Positions 1-8,925 of a stretch of 64,000 bases of DNA are shown one piece after another. The position numbers and the translations under genes were made by a program. The first letter of the stretch is position 1. Each line of letters begins with the position of its first letter. The DNA comes from Irineochytrium annulatum (Eukaryota > Chytridiomycota > Chytridiomycetes > Chytridiales > Chytridiaceae). The stretch lies in the NCBI GenBank assembly GCA_027600665.1, contig JADGJL010000005.1, positions 62,001-126,000 on the forward strand, in the 5' to 3' direction. The notes under the pieces are model-generated. The model ran no database searches. It was not told where the DNA came from and saw only the letters and a list, made by a program, of their open reading frames with translations.

Positions 1-2
1 AA

Positions 3-1952
3 AGTAAGCGGTCATTTCGTGACAGCGAACTTGCAGCTGGGACATCGTATACGTTTCAAGTGAAAGCAATTGACGAGGCGGGCAATATCAGCAGTGCTCT
101 ATCAACCGAAATGACAACCCTAGACGTCCCGTTATCGTCCCTGCCTGTGGCTTCTGTCACGGCAAGTGGCAGCGACGGCAACCTAGCGACCAATACCATC
201 GATAATAACAGCTATACACGCTGGTCTGTTGCCGGGGAGGGGCAATGGATCACATTTGATCTGGATCAGATACAGTCAGTGGGTTATGTGGGGATTGGTT
301 TTTACAAAGGGGATGTCCGAAAGACCTTTTTTGAGATGGAATCGTCTGTTGACGGTGAGCAGTGGACCCAGGTATTCAACGGCGAAAGCAGTGGGGATAC
401 AACCGAAATGCAGGCATTTGATATCCCAGACACTTCTGCACGTTATGTACGAATCACAGGGCATGGCAATTCAGATGCGAGTATTTACACAAGTCTGACC
501 GATGTGCATCTGTATGCCCCTTTTGCAGGGGGAGGGACACCTGTGGCTCTGATTCCATATATCGTGCCACAACCACCTGAAGGGACGATGCCCTTTATCG
601 CCCCAGGTCTGACGGAAACAGATGGCACACCACATGTTGTCCATGTTCCACATGCCGTGACCGGACGTACAATTGATGTACGGGATTTTGGAGCAAATCC
701 TGCCGACAACACGAGTGATGACCGACCAGCAATACAGGCTGCTATTGATGAGGCTGAGGTGGGTGATGAAGTGTTTTTACCCAATGGAGTGTACAATTTG
801 TTATCCGGGCCGGATGGAACCACCAACCTGATGCTCAAATCCGGCGTGAATCTGAGAGGAGAGAGCCGTGAAGGAACCGTGCTCAAGACATCGCTGGATC
901 AGGTAACGGGCAGTGCCGTTCTGAAGGCATCAGCTCAGCATAGCATTCTCGTATCCAACATGACCCTAACTTCATCCTGGTCCGGCAGCTACACGACGGA
1001 TCATCAATCCAATAATCCCTCCGCTGGGGGGCCGGATAGTCTGATTCACATCGCCAATTATGGTGAGTTACCATCGTATGACATTACAATTGACGGCGTA
1101 ATTGTGGAGAAGTTCAAACGAATGGCGATCCGAATTGAGCACAGCCGCGATGTTGTTGTGAAGCATGCAACCTTTCGCAATGCAACAGATATGGGCCCCG
1201 GAGGTTCAGGATACGGAATTTCGATTCAGGGAACGGCCAAGACCGATCGACTCGGCTTTGATAATGATACGTTATGGAATGTGGTGGAGGACAGTGCATT
1301 TGAGGGTCCTTATCTCAGACATGGAGCACTGATTCAGTTTGTGGCTCACAATAACGTGTTACGCGGCAATACATTTAATGGAACCAAGCTGGATGCCATT
1401 GATCTTCATGGTGAACTGGAGTATTTGAATGAAATCTCTGGCAATGTCATTACGGATGTGCAGACAGGTGCAGGGATTGGGCTTGGCAATACAGGGGGTT
1501 CAGCGCCAAGCAACCACAGCAAGTCTGGCAAAGGAAACTACATTCATGACAACACAATCAAGAACAGCCGGATCGGTATTTCGGTGACGATGGGTACTCC
1601 AGATACTCTAATTGAGGATAATCTCATCGAGAATACAACCACGATTGCAGATGCGGCTGGAATCAAAGTATTGAATGGACCAGGTACGGTAATTCGCGGC
1701 AATGTGATTCGTAACAATACTGCCAGTGGATACTGGGGCGTACGGCTTGAGCGAGACAAAGGCGATGCTGGAGCTGGCAATATAGGCGAAGGGAATCCCG
1801 AGAATGTGTTGATCGAGGATAACCGAATCGAAGGTAACACAAACGGAATCGGCTTGTTTGCCGGAGTCGGCATTCTGCTAAAGGCTAACATTCTAAACAA
1901 CGTGAATGAGGACTACTACCAAGCAGAAGGTGTGACCGTTACCGAACTATAA
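3..1952 (+). CDS. Secreted right-handed beta-helix (pectate-lyase-fold) protein with discoidin domain, 5' truncated
   Basis: The reading frame is open from base 3, so the gene begins left of the window; 649 residues are visible. The first ~35 residues (SYTFQVKAIDEAGNIS) are the end of a fibronectin type III domain. Next comes an F5/8-type-C (discoidin-like) carbohydrate-binding domain, ending near YVRITGHG. Then a Pectate_lyase_3-type segment starts (VRDFGANPADNTSDDRPAI) and continues as repeated N-x-I/V-x-x-N rungs of a parallel beta helix to the C terminus. Family knowledge points to an extracellular polysaccharide lyase or hydrolase; the substrate cannot be read from the sequence. GTG at 60 is an internal codon, not the start. 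A hairpin at 2173-2196 and an interspersed repeat lie downstream. Confidence 0.85.
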   Translation, partial: SKRSFRDSELAAGTSYTFQVKAIDEAGNISSALSTEMTTLDVPLSSLPVASVTASGSDGNLATNTIDNNSYTRWSVAGEGQWITFDLDQIQSVGYVGIGFYKGDVRKTFFEMESSVDGEQWTQVFNGESSGDTTEMQAFDIPDTSARYVRITGHGNSDASIYTSLTDVHLYAPFAGGGTPVALIPYIVPQPPEGTMPFIAPGLTETDGTPHVVHVPHAVTGRTIDVRDFGANPADNTSDDRPAIQAAIDEAEVGDEVFLPNGVYNLLSGPDGTTNLMLKSGVNLRGESREGTVLKTSLDQVTGSAVLKASAQHSILVSNMTLTSSWSGSYTTDHQSNNPSAGGPDSLIHIANYGELPSYDITIDGVIVEKFKRMAIRIEHSRDVVVKHATFRNATDMGPGGSGYGISIQGTAKTDRLGFDNDTLWNVVEDSAFEGPYLRHGALIQFVAHNNVLRGNTFNGTKLDAIDLHGELEYLNEISGNVITDVQTGAGIGLGNTGGSAPSNHSKSGKGNYIHDNTIKNSRIGISVTMGTPDTLIEDNLIENTTTIADAAGIKVLNGPGTVIRGNVIRNNTASGYWGVRLERDKGDAGAGNIGEGNPENVLIEDNRIEGNTNGIGLFAGVGILLKANILNNVNEDYYQAEGVTVTEL

Positions 1953-1981
1953 AGGATCAGAATAAGTAGCCTAGCAGGTAT

Positions 1982-2176
1982 CTATATAAGTTGAAGCTCA
2001 ATTTTACACCTAAACGGAGAGTGCAGAACCAATTTGAAGAAGCGTAGCGTTCGCCTTTATCACTGGATTTTCCCCATAAATAAAGGGAATGATGAAATCT
2101 GGGGATAAGAGCGATCGGAAAATGGTACTGCAATCGGAGTGATAAGGGTGTAACATTCATAGTTCAACTTATGTAG
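1982..2176 (+). repeat. Interspersed inverted-repeat element, copy A (full length, diverged)
   Basis: About 195 bp bounded by imperfect terminal inverted repeats: CTATATAAGTTGAA at 1982-1995 and AGTTCAACTTATGTAG at 2161-2176. The core has the family signature GAAGCGTAGCGTTCGCC followed by an inverted pair built around TTATCACTGGATTTT and AAATCTGGGGATAA. It shares these blocks with copies at 17812-18006, 42162-42355 and 59637-59805 and with partial copies at 55738-55809 and 37754-37783. It lies just after the beta-helix gene. No coding potential is seen. A MITE-like or folded RNA element is inferred. Confidence 0.85.
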
Positions 2177-2196
2177 CCTGATGGGCTACTTTTTGT
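2173..2196 (+). terminator. Rho-independent terminator
   Basis: GTAGCC-TGAT-GGGCTAC followed by TTTTTG. The hairpin overlaps the right end of repeat copy A and probably ends the transcript of the beta-helix gene. Confidence 0.65.
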
Positions 2197-2292
2197 TGTA
2201 GTCGTTATTTAAGATTCACTAAAGGTTCGTCCTCTACCATGGTTACATAAGCCTCAGTTGCTTAACAGAAACCAAGAAGGAGGATTCATCAT

Positions 2293-4275
2293 TTGAATAT
2301 ACTATTACAAAAAGTTGCAGTAACGGCATTATCCGTGACTATGGTAACGTCATCTTTTGGCCTGATGGCAGGTCCAAATGCGGCATTTGCCGCAGAGAGC
2401 ACAGCGACAACCGCGAGTGCAGGCGTGACACAAGCTTATGAATCGTTGTTCCAGACGGACAACGTGATTGATGTGAATGTAACGATTGATGATGCAGACT
2501 GGAAGAGTATGCTTGAAAGTCCGCTCGATAAGGATTACAAGAATGTGAGTGTGGACGTGGACGGCAACAAGCTGGACAACGTTGGTTTCTCCACCAAGGG
2601 GAATCTGACCTTGAAAGCCGTAGCCTCGATGGAGGATTCGGATCGATACAGCTTCAGACTGAAGTTCGATAAATACGACAAAACACAAACCTTGCTCGGA
2701 CTGGACAAAATGGTGCTCAATAACAACTATGCAGATCCATCCTATATGCGTGAGGTACTTCACTATGAAGCGCTTCGCAGTATTGGCATGGATGTGCCGA
2801 TGACAAACTATGTTAATCTGTATGTTAATGGCGAACTGGTCGGTTTCTACACCGGGGTTGAAGCCGTAGATGACAGTTACTTGGAACGCAACTACGGTGA
2901 GGATTACGAAGAAGGCGTGCTATATGATACAGATGAGAAGAGTTATCTTCAATATGAAGAGGGCAGTGACTACAGTACAATCACCAAAGACTTGGGTACG
3001 GATAAGGACAAAGCCAAACTAAAAACCTTCATCCAAACGCTGAACGAGATGCCAGAAGGTGAAAAGGGTGATATCGAGAGTGTGCTGGACGTGGATTCGG
3101 CGCTTCAATATATTGCAGGCAACATGGTTTTCGGCAACTATGACAGCTATAGCGGCGACAAAGGACATAACTACATGCTCTATGGCGATGAGGATGGCAA
3201 GTTTACCGTTGTACCTTGGGACTTTAACATGTCCTTCAATGGATACTCCGGTGGAGGCGGACGTGGCACAACAACCGGATCAACCACGACTAACACCAAC
3301 GCAACGAACGTATCTGTGGATGAGCCTGTACTAGGCATTAGCATGGAAAATGTACCGATGATTAACAACCTGCTTGCTGTACCGGAGTATAAGGAAAAAT
3401 ATATGAGCTACGTCAATGAACTGACGGACTATATGGAAGGCATTCAGAATCGTATTACTGATCTTGCCAATGAGATTCGTCCATATGTAGAAGCAGATCC
3501 AACGAAATTCTATACGACAGAACAGTTTGAATCCAACATTGCTTATTCTGCCAATGCAGATGTCGCAGGGGGGATGGGCGGTACACCACCTGAAGGATTT
3601 GAGGGAATGACACCACCTGAGGGCATGGAAGGCATGACACCGCCGGAAGGTTTCGAAGGAATGACGCCTCCAGATGGAGCAACACCTCCGGTTGGCACAA
3701 CGGGAACAGGAACAACAGATAGCACAGGCAATACGCAGACACGTCCTGGCGGTAACTTTGGCGGTGGAGGCGGAGGTATGGGTTCCATGGCAGCCGGGTC
3801 ACTAACCACATTTGCACTGAACCGCCTTGCAAATCTGCAAGAGCAACTTGGGCGTGAAGTAACGCCACTGCCTGAGACTTCGGAAGAGACAGGCTCGAAT
3901 ACTTCATCTGGAACAACTGACAAGACCATTACCGTAACACTCGATGGTAAATCAATTACCTTCCCGGATCAGGACCCACTGCAGCAAAGTGGCCGAGTGA
4001 TGGTACCTGTGTATGCAATCCTCGAAGCACTTGGTGCAGAAGTGACCTGGGACAAAACGGTCAAGACAGTAACAGCTGTTCTGAATGATCAGACCCTGGT
4101 GCTCAAGATCGGAAGCAGCACAGCAACCGTAAATGGGGAATCATTCGAAATTGATGCACCAGCGATCATTCAAAACAGTCGGACACTCGTGCCGGTTCGC
4201 TTCATCTCCGAAGGACTGGGACTGAGCGTGGATTGGAATCAAACCGCTGCACAAGTAAGCCTTACATCCAAATAA
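2293..4275 (+). CDS. Secreted CotH-family protein with C-terminal copper-amine-oxidase-like stalk domain
   Basis: 660 residues. The TTG start at 2293 follows AAGAAGGAGGA with good spacing. A Sec signal peptide ends near the AFA-AES site at residue ~34. CotH signatures follow, including KMVLNNNYADPSYMRE and the VVPWDFNMSFNG block near residue 308. Family knowledge: CotH proteins are atypical secretory kinases of spore coats, and related secreted proteins are common in soil Firmicutes. Residues ~430-475 are a low-complexity stretch of repeated TPPEG(F/M)EGM, then Gly-rich runs. Residues ~545-658 are a copper-amine-oxidase N-terminal-like domain (VTLDGKSITFP, RTLVPVRFISEGLG), usually a surface-attachment module. 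It stands alone between a repeat and a strong terminator. The kinase substrate is unknown. Confidence 0.9.
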   Translation: MNILLQKVAVTALSVTMVTSSFGLMAGPNAAFAAESTATTASAGVTQAYESLFQTDNVIDVNVTIDDADWKSMLESPLDKDYKNVSVDVDGNKLDNVGFSTKGNLTLKAVASMEDSDRYSFRLKFDKYDKTQTLLGLDKMVLNNNYADPSYMREVLHYEALRSIGMDVPMTNYVNLYVNGELVGFYTGVEAVDDSYLERNYGEDYEEGVLYDTDEKSYLQYEEGSDYSTITKDLGTDKDKAKLKTFIQTLNEMPEGEKGDIESVLDVDSALQYIAGNMVFGNYDSYSGDKGHNYMLYGDEDGKFTVVPWDFNMSFNGYSGGGGRGTTTGSTTTNTNATNVSVDEPVLGISMENVPMINNLLAVPEYKEKYMSYVNELTDYMEGIQNRITDLANEIRPYVEADPTKFYTTEQFESNIAYSANADVAGGMGGTPPEGFEGMTPPEGMEGMTPPEGFEGMTPPDGATPPVGTTGTGTTDSTGNTQTRPGGNFGGGGGGMGSMAAGSLTTFALNRLANLQEQLGREVTPLPETSEETGSNTSSGTTDKTITVTLDGKSITFPDQDPLQQSGRVMVPVYAILEALGAEVTWDKTVKTVTAVLNDQTLVLKIGSSTATVNGESFEIDAPAIIQNSRTLVPVRFISEGLGLSVDWNQTAAQVSLTSK

Positions 4276-4319
4276 GAAAGATCTCCAGAATAGCAGCTTT
4301 ATTGTACGGAGAATGAGAG

Positions 4320-4352
4320 AAGGGATTCGATGGTCAGATCGAATCCCTTTTT
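4320..4352 (+). terminator. Rho-independent terminator after the CotH gene
   Basis: Perfect 12-bp stem AAGGGATTCGAT / ATCGAATCCCTT with a 6-base loop and a T run. Confidence 0.9.
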
Positions 4353-4517
4353 GTTCTGCTTTTGTAGATTAGAAAGGAGCGAAGACATATCTAATTTATC
4401 GTTCCAGATTGATATTTAATTTCCAACCAGCAGATCATTCTCACATAATTACGGAGAAAGCGGAAAAACTTTGATTTTTAATTTCAAATAAATGTGATGA
4501 AAGTCACTGAAATATTA

Positions 4518-4545
4518 TAAAAAATGTGAATACTCCTACCGATAT
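4518..4545 (+). promoter_or_regulatory. Sigma-D-type (motility) promoter of the chemoreceptor gene
   Basis: TAAA at 4518-4521, a 16-base spacer, then ACCGATAT at 4538-4545. The Bacillus sigma-D consensus is TAAA-N14..16-GCCGATAT, so 11 of 12 specified bases match. It lies ~80 bases before the chemoreceptor start. No convincing sigma-A pair was seen in the same stretch. Confidence 0.75.
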
Positions 4546-4626
4546 GACTATAGTGATATTCGAAACAGACTCGAAATCGGCTTGAATATCCCCACAATTA
4601 CATAGGGAAAAGGGTGGCTCACACAC

Positions 4627-6315
4627 ATGCGAAGCATGAGCATCGGTACCAAAATCAGTTTGATCGTTATCAGTATATTTATCGTCTTCTCCTCAGCCGT
4701 GGCGGTAAGTGTAATCATGGAGATGAGACAGGGGATTACGGCATTCGCTACAGAGAAGGCGAAGCGAGATTTGGAGATGGCGAATAGTATCATTACATAT
4801 AAGTATCCAGGAGAGTGGGCCATTCAAGACGGACAATTATTCAAGGGAGATATCGCGCTGGAAGGTAACTTCGAACTGGTGGATGAGATTGGACAAGCAT
4901 CTGGGGACACGGTGACCATCTTCCGAGGTGATGAACGTGTCGCTACGAATGTTATGATAAACGGGGAACGTGCTGTTGGCACGAAGGTATCTGAAGAGGT
5001 CGCCCAGATCGTTTTGCAGCAAGGGGAAAAATACTTCGGTGAAGCCGTGGTTGTGGGTCAGAAATATCAAACGGCCTATGAACCCATCAAGAATGCATCC
5101 GGGGAGATTATCGGCATTTTCTATGTTGGTGCTTCTCAATCATTAATTGATGTGATTATCTCCTCGTTCCTCAAGACATTCCTGATCGTATTCCTGCTCG
5201 CAATGTTGGTCGCAATTACCCTGATCCTGTGGTACGTTCGCAGGGTGAGAGTACGAATCGAACGGGTATCCGTGGCAATTAAGCGGGCGGGCACAGGTGA
5301 TTTTACACAGCCTGTAGTCGATAACGTCAAAGATGAAATTGGCATGCTGGGCACGGGATACAATGAGATGAGAAGCAATCTGCAGATGATCATTCAGGGT
5401 GGACTTCAAGCTGCGGAGAAAGCAGAGCATTCGACTGGATTGCTGCTCAAGATTGCGGATCAGACGGGTAATGAATCGGCACAGATCGCATCTTCTGTTG
5501 AACAAGTCGCGCAGGGAGCCGAGCGCCAGATGGTCAGTACGGAAGAAAATCTGCAGGCGATGGAAGAAGTCGCTATAGGCGTACAACGTATGGCAGACAA
5601 GGCCTCCAGCATTTCTGACTCTGCTATGTATTCACGCAACCAGGCAGAGACCGGAGGTGAAGCGGTGCAACGTACCGTTCAGCAGATGTCAACGATTGGA
5701 TCCTCCGTTACCAGAACGGATGAAGTCATTCGCATGCTGGAAGGGAAGTCGGCACAGATTAGCCAGATGGTTTCCACCATTCATGAGATTGCGAATCAAA
5801 CGAATCTGCTCGCCCTCAATGCATCCATTGAAGCGGCAAGAGCCGGGGAACATGGCAGAGGATTTGCCGTGGTATCTACCGAGGTTCGTAAACTGGCTGA
5901 ACAAGCGGGAGACTCTTCAGATCGTATTGAAGAACTGGTCAAAGCTATGGAACAAGATATGCAGCAATCGCTATCGGCCATGTCGAGAGTGAAGGATGAA
6001 GTGCAAGAAGGGCTGCGCTTGACCCGGGAAACGGAACAAAACTTCAGCCTGATCCGGGATACGAACTTGCGTATGGCGACAGAGATTGAGGACATGGCTG
6101 CGACGAGTGAAGAGATGTCCGCAGGCGTGGAGCAGATTGTGGCTTCCGTACATGAGATCGCTCGCCATGCGCAGACGGCCAGTACCAATTCACAGCAGGC
6201 TGCCGAATCTGTTCATGAACAGCTCAAGTCGGTAGAGCAGATCAAGGCTTCTGCGGCTATTTTGTCTGATGTGTCGACAGAACTCCAGACTTCACTTCGT
6301 CCGTTTAAGATATAA
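4627..6315 (+). CDS. Methyl-accepting chemotaxis protein
   Basis: 562 residues; ATG preceded by AAAAGGGTGG. Layout: TM1 at residues ~10-32, an extracellular single-Cache-like sensor (~35-175; [11 protein letters not shown] is typical of its end), TM2 (~180-203), HAMP (~205-260), then a cytoplasmic signalling domain. The hairpin tip carries the conserved block from [19 protein letters not shown] to [16 protein letters not shown], which contacts CheA and CheW. It transmits ligand binding to the flagellar switch. No other chemotaxis gene is in the window, so this is a dispersed receptor; the sigma-D-like promoter upstream fits the motility regulon. The ligand cannot be inferred; Cache domains often bind small organic acids or amino acids. 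Confidence 0.95.
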   Translation: MRSMSIGTKISLIVISIFIVFSSAVAVSVIMEMRQGITAFATEKAKRDLEMANSIITYKYPGEWAIQDGQLFKGDIALEGNFELVDEIGQASGDTVTIFRGDERVATNVMINGERAVGTKVSEEVAQIVLQQGEKYFGEAVVVGQKYQTAYEPIKNASGEIIGIFYVGASQSLIDVIISSFLKTFLIVFLLAMLVAITLILWYVRRVRVRIERVSVAIKRAGTGDFTQPVVDNVKDEIGMLGTGYNEMRSNLQMIIQGGLQAAEKAEHSTGLLLKIADQTGNESAQIASSVEQVAQGAERQMVSTEENLQAMEEVAIGVQRMADKASSISDSAMYSRNQAETGGEAVQRTVQQMSTIGSSVTRTDEVIRMLEGKSAQISQMVSTIHEIANQTNLLALNASIEAARAGEHGRGFAVVSTEVRKLAEQAGDSSDRIEELVKAMEQDMQQSLSAMSRVKDEVQEGLRLTRETEQNFSLIRDTNLRMATEIEDMAATSEEMSAGVEQIVASVHEIARHAQTASTNSQQAAESVHEQLKSVEQIKASAAILSDVSTELQTSLRPFKI

Positions 6316-6350
6316 TATCTGTTACAATAGGGAAAAGGAGGGACTTCAAT

Positions 6351-6995
6351 ATGGCTCCTGATAAAACAAAACTTTTCCCCAATGAGAATATCCGCACCGT
6401 ATGTTACATTCAAAACCTGCCGCCACGTTCCAACGTGGACATCGGTAATTATACGTATTATAGCGATAACACCAATCCGCCAGAGCAATTCTATGACCGG
6501 ATACAACATCATTATGACTTTATTGGTGATCGCCTGGTTATTGGCAAGTTCTGTGCAATTGCGGAAGGTGTGACATTCATTATGAATGGCGCGAATCATC
6601 GGATGGAGGGCATGACGACGTATCCTTTTAACATTTTCGGTGGAGGATGGGAGCGCGTGACACCTACACTTGAGCAGCTTCCATATAAGGGTGACACGAT
6701 ACTGGGGAACGATGTATGGCTTGGACAACATGTGACGATCATGCCTGGTATCACGATTGGAGACGGGGCAATCGTTGCCTCCAATTCAACTGTTGTGAAG
6801 GATATCGAACCCTATACGATTGTTGGTGGTAATCCAGCCAAAACTGTTAAAAAGCGTTTTGATGAAGAAACAATTGCACTGCTGCTGGAATTGAAGTGGT
6901 GGGATCAGGATGAGGAGTGGCTGGATACGCACCTGGAACGTCTTGTCTCTACATATGATCTAGAGATATTACGCGGACTTTTGAACAGCAAGTAG
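6351..6995 (+). CDS. Vat-type (xenobiotic) O-acetyltransferase, left-handed beta-helix fold
   Basis: 214 residues; ATG after AAAAGGAGGG. The protein has hexapeptide repeats (VIGKFCAIAEG, ILGNDVWLGQHVTIMPGITIGDG, IVGGNPAK) and the CatB/Vat-specific insert NGANHRMEG, whose His83 fits the catalytic base of the family. Vat enzymes acetylate streptogramin A antibiotics with acetyl-CoA; related CatB proteins acetylate chloramphenicol. The YPFNIFGGGWE block favours the Vat branch. It follows the chemoreceptor by 35 bases with no terminator between, so read-through is possible. This is probably an intrinsic environmental homologue; resistance is not proven by sequence. Confidence 0.85.
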   Translation: MAPDKTKLFPNENIRTVCYIQNLPPRSNVDIGNYTYYSDNTNPPEQFYDRIQHHYDFIGDRLVIGKFCAIAEGVTFIMNGANHRMEGMTTYPFNIFGGGWERVTPTLEQLPYKGDTILGNDVWLGQHVTIMPGITIGDGAIVASNSTVVKDIEPYTIVGGNPAKTVKKRFDEETIALLLELKWWDQDEEWLDTHLERLVSTYDLEILRGLLNSK

Positions 6996-7029
6996 AGCAG
7001 GTAGAAAGTGTATTTGACCAAAGCAAATC

Positions 7030-7070
7030 AGGCCCTGGACCGTTTTGAGCGGATCAGGGCCTCTTGTTGT
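7030..7070 (+). terminator. Rho-independent terminator after the acetyltransferase
   Basis: AGGCCCTG at 7030-7037 pairs with CAGGGCCT at 7055-7062; a T-rich tail CTTGTTGT follows. Confidence 0.7.
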
Positions 7071-7291
7071 CCAAGATGAAATGTTAGATTAGCGGATGGG
7101 GGGACGTAGAGTGCAATCAGACTTTGCTAGTGGGGGTTTTGAATGAGTATGAGCTTCTGCATGATCCGTGTTTGTCTGTTTGCCTGAATAAAAGTTAATG
7201 ATATCATCAACGGTAGTAAACACGACATTTAAATCCATATTATCATTGTGTGTTTGAATAAAAACCTCTTTTCAATGGGTTGTTGCGTTGT
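7063..7291. other. Intergenic stretch with no recognised element
   Basis: About 230 bases between the acetyltransferase terminator and the end of the HU gene. No ORF, repeat or clear hairpin was seen. A convincing terminator for the leftward HU gene is missing. Confidence 0.5.
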
Positions 7292-7564
7292 TTAATTTAA
7301 AGCTTCTTTCATGCTTAAGCCTGCTGTGAATACAGGAACTTTACCTGCAGGTAGTTGAATTTCTTTGCCTGTTCTCCGACTTCTTCCCGTTCTTGCCTCA
7401 CGCTTCTGTACTTCAAATTTCCCGAATCCAACCAGTTGAACTTCTTTACCTTCTTTGAGAGCTTCCAGAATTGAGTCCAGTACAACGGTTACCGCCTTTT
7501 CAGCATTCTTCTTGGAGAAACCGCCAGCCTTGGCTACTTCTGTGATCAATTGTTCTTTATCCAT
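7292..7564 (-). CDS. hup: HU-family DNA-binding protein
   Basis: 90 residues, the usual HU length. It starts MDKEQLITEVAKAGG and has the DNA-binding beta-arm signature GFGKFEVQKREARTGR. HU is a dimeric nucleoid protein that bends and compacts DNA. GAGGTATTCCCC lies just before the ATG on the minus strand. It is transcribed leftward in the same direction as the cold-shock gene upstream, about 100 bp away, with a terminator between them, so the two are separate units. The local context gives no special role. Confidence 0.95.
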   Translation of the reverse strand: MDKEQLITEVAKAGGFSKKNAEKAVTVVLDSILEALKEGKEVQLVGFGKFEVQKREARTGRSRRTGKEIQLPAGKVPVFTAGLSMKEALN

Positions 7565-7627
7565 GGGGAATACCTCGCTTTCATTGTTGGGGTGTGAAAT
7601 TCTGTGCTGTACAACCTATGAGTAAAT

Positions 7628-7660
7628 AAAAAGCTGCCTTATTAATAAGGCAGCTTTCAT
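7628..7660 (-). terminator. Rho-independent terminator of the cold-shock gene
   Basis: Perfect stem AAAGCTGCCTTA / TAAGGCAGCTTT (7630-7657) with a TTAA-centred loop; on the minus strand it runs into TTTTTATTTACT. Confidence 0.85.
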
Positions 7661-7664
7661 ATAA

Positions 7665-7865
7665 TTAAAGTTTAGTAACGTTCTCAGCTTGTGGTCCACG
7701 GTTACCTTGAGTTACTTCAAATTGAACGCGTTGACCTTCGTCCAAAGATTTGTAACCTTCACCTTGAATTGCACTGAAATGAACGAATACGTCTGTTCCT
7801 TCTTCAGTTTCGATAAAGCCGAATCCTTTATCCGCGTTGAACCATTTCACTGTACCTGTTTGCAT
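7665..7865 (-). CDS. Cold-shock protein (CspA/CspB family)
   Basis: 66 residues, a single cold-shock domain. RNP1 (KGFGFIE) and RNP2 (VFVHFSAI) are intact, so it should bind single-stranded RNA or DNA and act as an RNA chaperone. GGAGGAATCAC precedes the ATG. The 5' leader is ~115 bases from the predicted promoter at 7987-8015, long as in many csp mRNAs, which suggests regulation at the leader. It is divergent from the tyrosine recombinase, and a direct-repeat pair lies in the shared region. Confidence 0.95.
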   Translation of the reverse strand: MQTGTVKWFNADKGFGFIETEEGTDVFVHFSAIQGEGYKSLDEGQRVQFEVTQGNRGPQAENVTKL

Positions 7866-7959
7866 GTGATTCCTCCAAAAAATAAGTTTTTAGCCGATCA
7901 TTATGACGAGTATATTTGAAAAATTGACACTCACCTGGTGCATTTAAACCACAGACTTG

Positions 7960-8009
7960 ATGTCCGCTAATGTATCGATTAATATTATAATACCATGTCC
8001 GCTAATATA
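7960..8009. repeat. Direct repeat pair in the csp/recombinase intergenic region
   Basis: ATGTCCGCTAATGTA at 7960-7974 and ATGTCCGCTAATATA at 7995-8009 match at 14 of 15 bases, with a 35-bp period. One copy fills the spacer of the csp promoter; the other lies just after the predicted start of transcription. A regulator operator or recombinase-related site is possible; the function is not known. Confidence 0.75.
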
Positions 8010-8015
8010 AGTCAA
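7987..8015 (-). promoter_or_regulatory. Sigma-A promoter of the cold-shock gene
   Basis: On the minus strand: TTGACT (8015-8010), 17-base spacer, TATTAT (7992-7987). Transcription would start near 7980 and give a ~115-base leader. Confidence 0.65.
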
Positions 8016-8034
8016 GATTTGGAGGTAATTTCTA

Positions 8035-8925
8035 ATGAATCAGTCATCAGGGATTTCGGTGCAGCGGGAGCCAACGATAGAAGAATTCATTCATATGCTT
8101 GCCAATGAGGATGAATTACAGCCCAAAACCGTGAAGGAATATGCAAGTGATCTGAAGCACTTTATTGAATGGTACAAGGAAAACACCCTGCTCGGGGAAA
8201 AGGTTACATTGAGAATTGAAGATGTAGATACATCCACTTTAGTCCATTATCGTGAAGATTCACACAAGGTTATGCTATTGAAACCAGCCACCATTAACCG
8301 CAGGTTGATTACGCTGAAGCGTTTTTTCAAATGGGCTGTTCTGGAATCCAGACTCAATTATGACCCTTCCAAAGCATTAAAATTCATTCCGGAAGACAAA
8401 GTCAGTCCACGCCGAATGACATCTGAAGAAGAAGAAGCGTTCCTCGCGGCAGTGGAGTACGTTAACTCTCTTCGTGATCGGACTATCCTGACCCTTATGT
8501 TCCATACAGGCTTGCGAACGATGGAGGTATGCAATCTCACGCCTGGTGATATTGAACTTGGTAGACGAAGTGCTTATCTGACAGTGAGAGCCGATAAACG
8601 CAACCGGGAGCGTAAGGTCCCTTTGAATATGCAGTGTATTGTAATATTGAATCAGTACTTATCTGATTTTGCTACCGATCATACGTACCTTTTTCCTTCA
8701 GAAAAGACAAACGATCGTTTAACGGAGAGAGCACTACGCCATCTGATTAAAAAAGTAATGATTGCAGCAGGGCTGGAAGGTCTGAGTTCACACGATCTGC
8801 GTCATCGTTTTGGCTACGCCATGGCAGAGCATACGCCACTGCACCGTTTGGCGGAGATGATGGGGCACACCAATCCAGATACGACAATGATTTATATCAA
8901 AGCATTAAGTACGAATCAGCGGTGA
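8035..8925 (+). CDS. Tyrosine recombinase (XerC/D-like integrase)
   Basis: 296 residues; ATG after TTGGAGGTAATTT. An N-terminal SAM-like core-binding domain (~10-100) is followed by the catalytic domain. All active-site positions are visible: Arg161 (HTGLRTMEV), Lys188, His253-x-x-Arg256 (SSHDLRHRF), His278 (MMGHTN) and the nucleophile Tyr287 (MIYIKA). It should catalyse site-specific strand exchange through a 3'-phosphotyrosine. It stands alone: no phage, transposon or excisionase genes flank it and no tRNA target is adjacent. The two chromosome-dimer Xer proteins are normally elsewhere, so this may be an accessory or remnant recombinase. No terminator was found. Confidence 0.92.
   Translation: MNQSSGISVQREPTIEEFIHMLANEDELQPKTVKEYASDLKHFIEWYKENTLLGEKVTLRIEDVDTSTLVHYREDSHKVMLLKPATINRRLITLKRFFKWAVLESRLNYDPSKALKFIPEDKVSPRRMTSEEEEAFLAAVEYVNSLRDRTILTLMFHTGLRTMEVCNLTPGDIELGRRSAYLTVRADKRNRERKVPLNMQCIVILNQYLSDFATDHTYLFPSEKTNDRLTERALRHLIKKVMIAAGLEGLSSHDLRHRFGYAMAEHTPLHRLAEMMGHTNPDTTMIYIKALSTNQR

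Noticed and set aside
485..886. 133-codon minus-strand frame in the beta-helix gene
   Set aside because: Opposite a long conserved domain, no RBS, no recognisable motif.
8035..8925. Prophage or integrative element marked by the recombinase
   Set aside because: Both flanks are ordinary housekeeping and regulatory genes; no phage, relaxase, excisionase or duplicated att site is seen.
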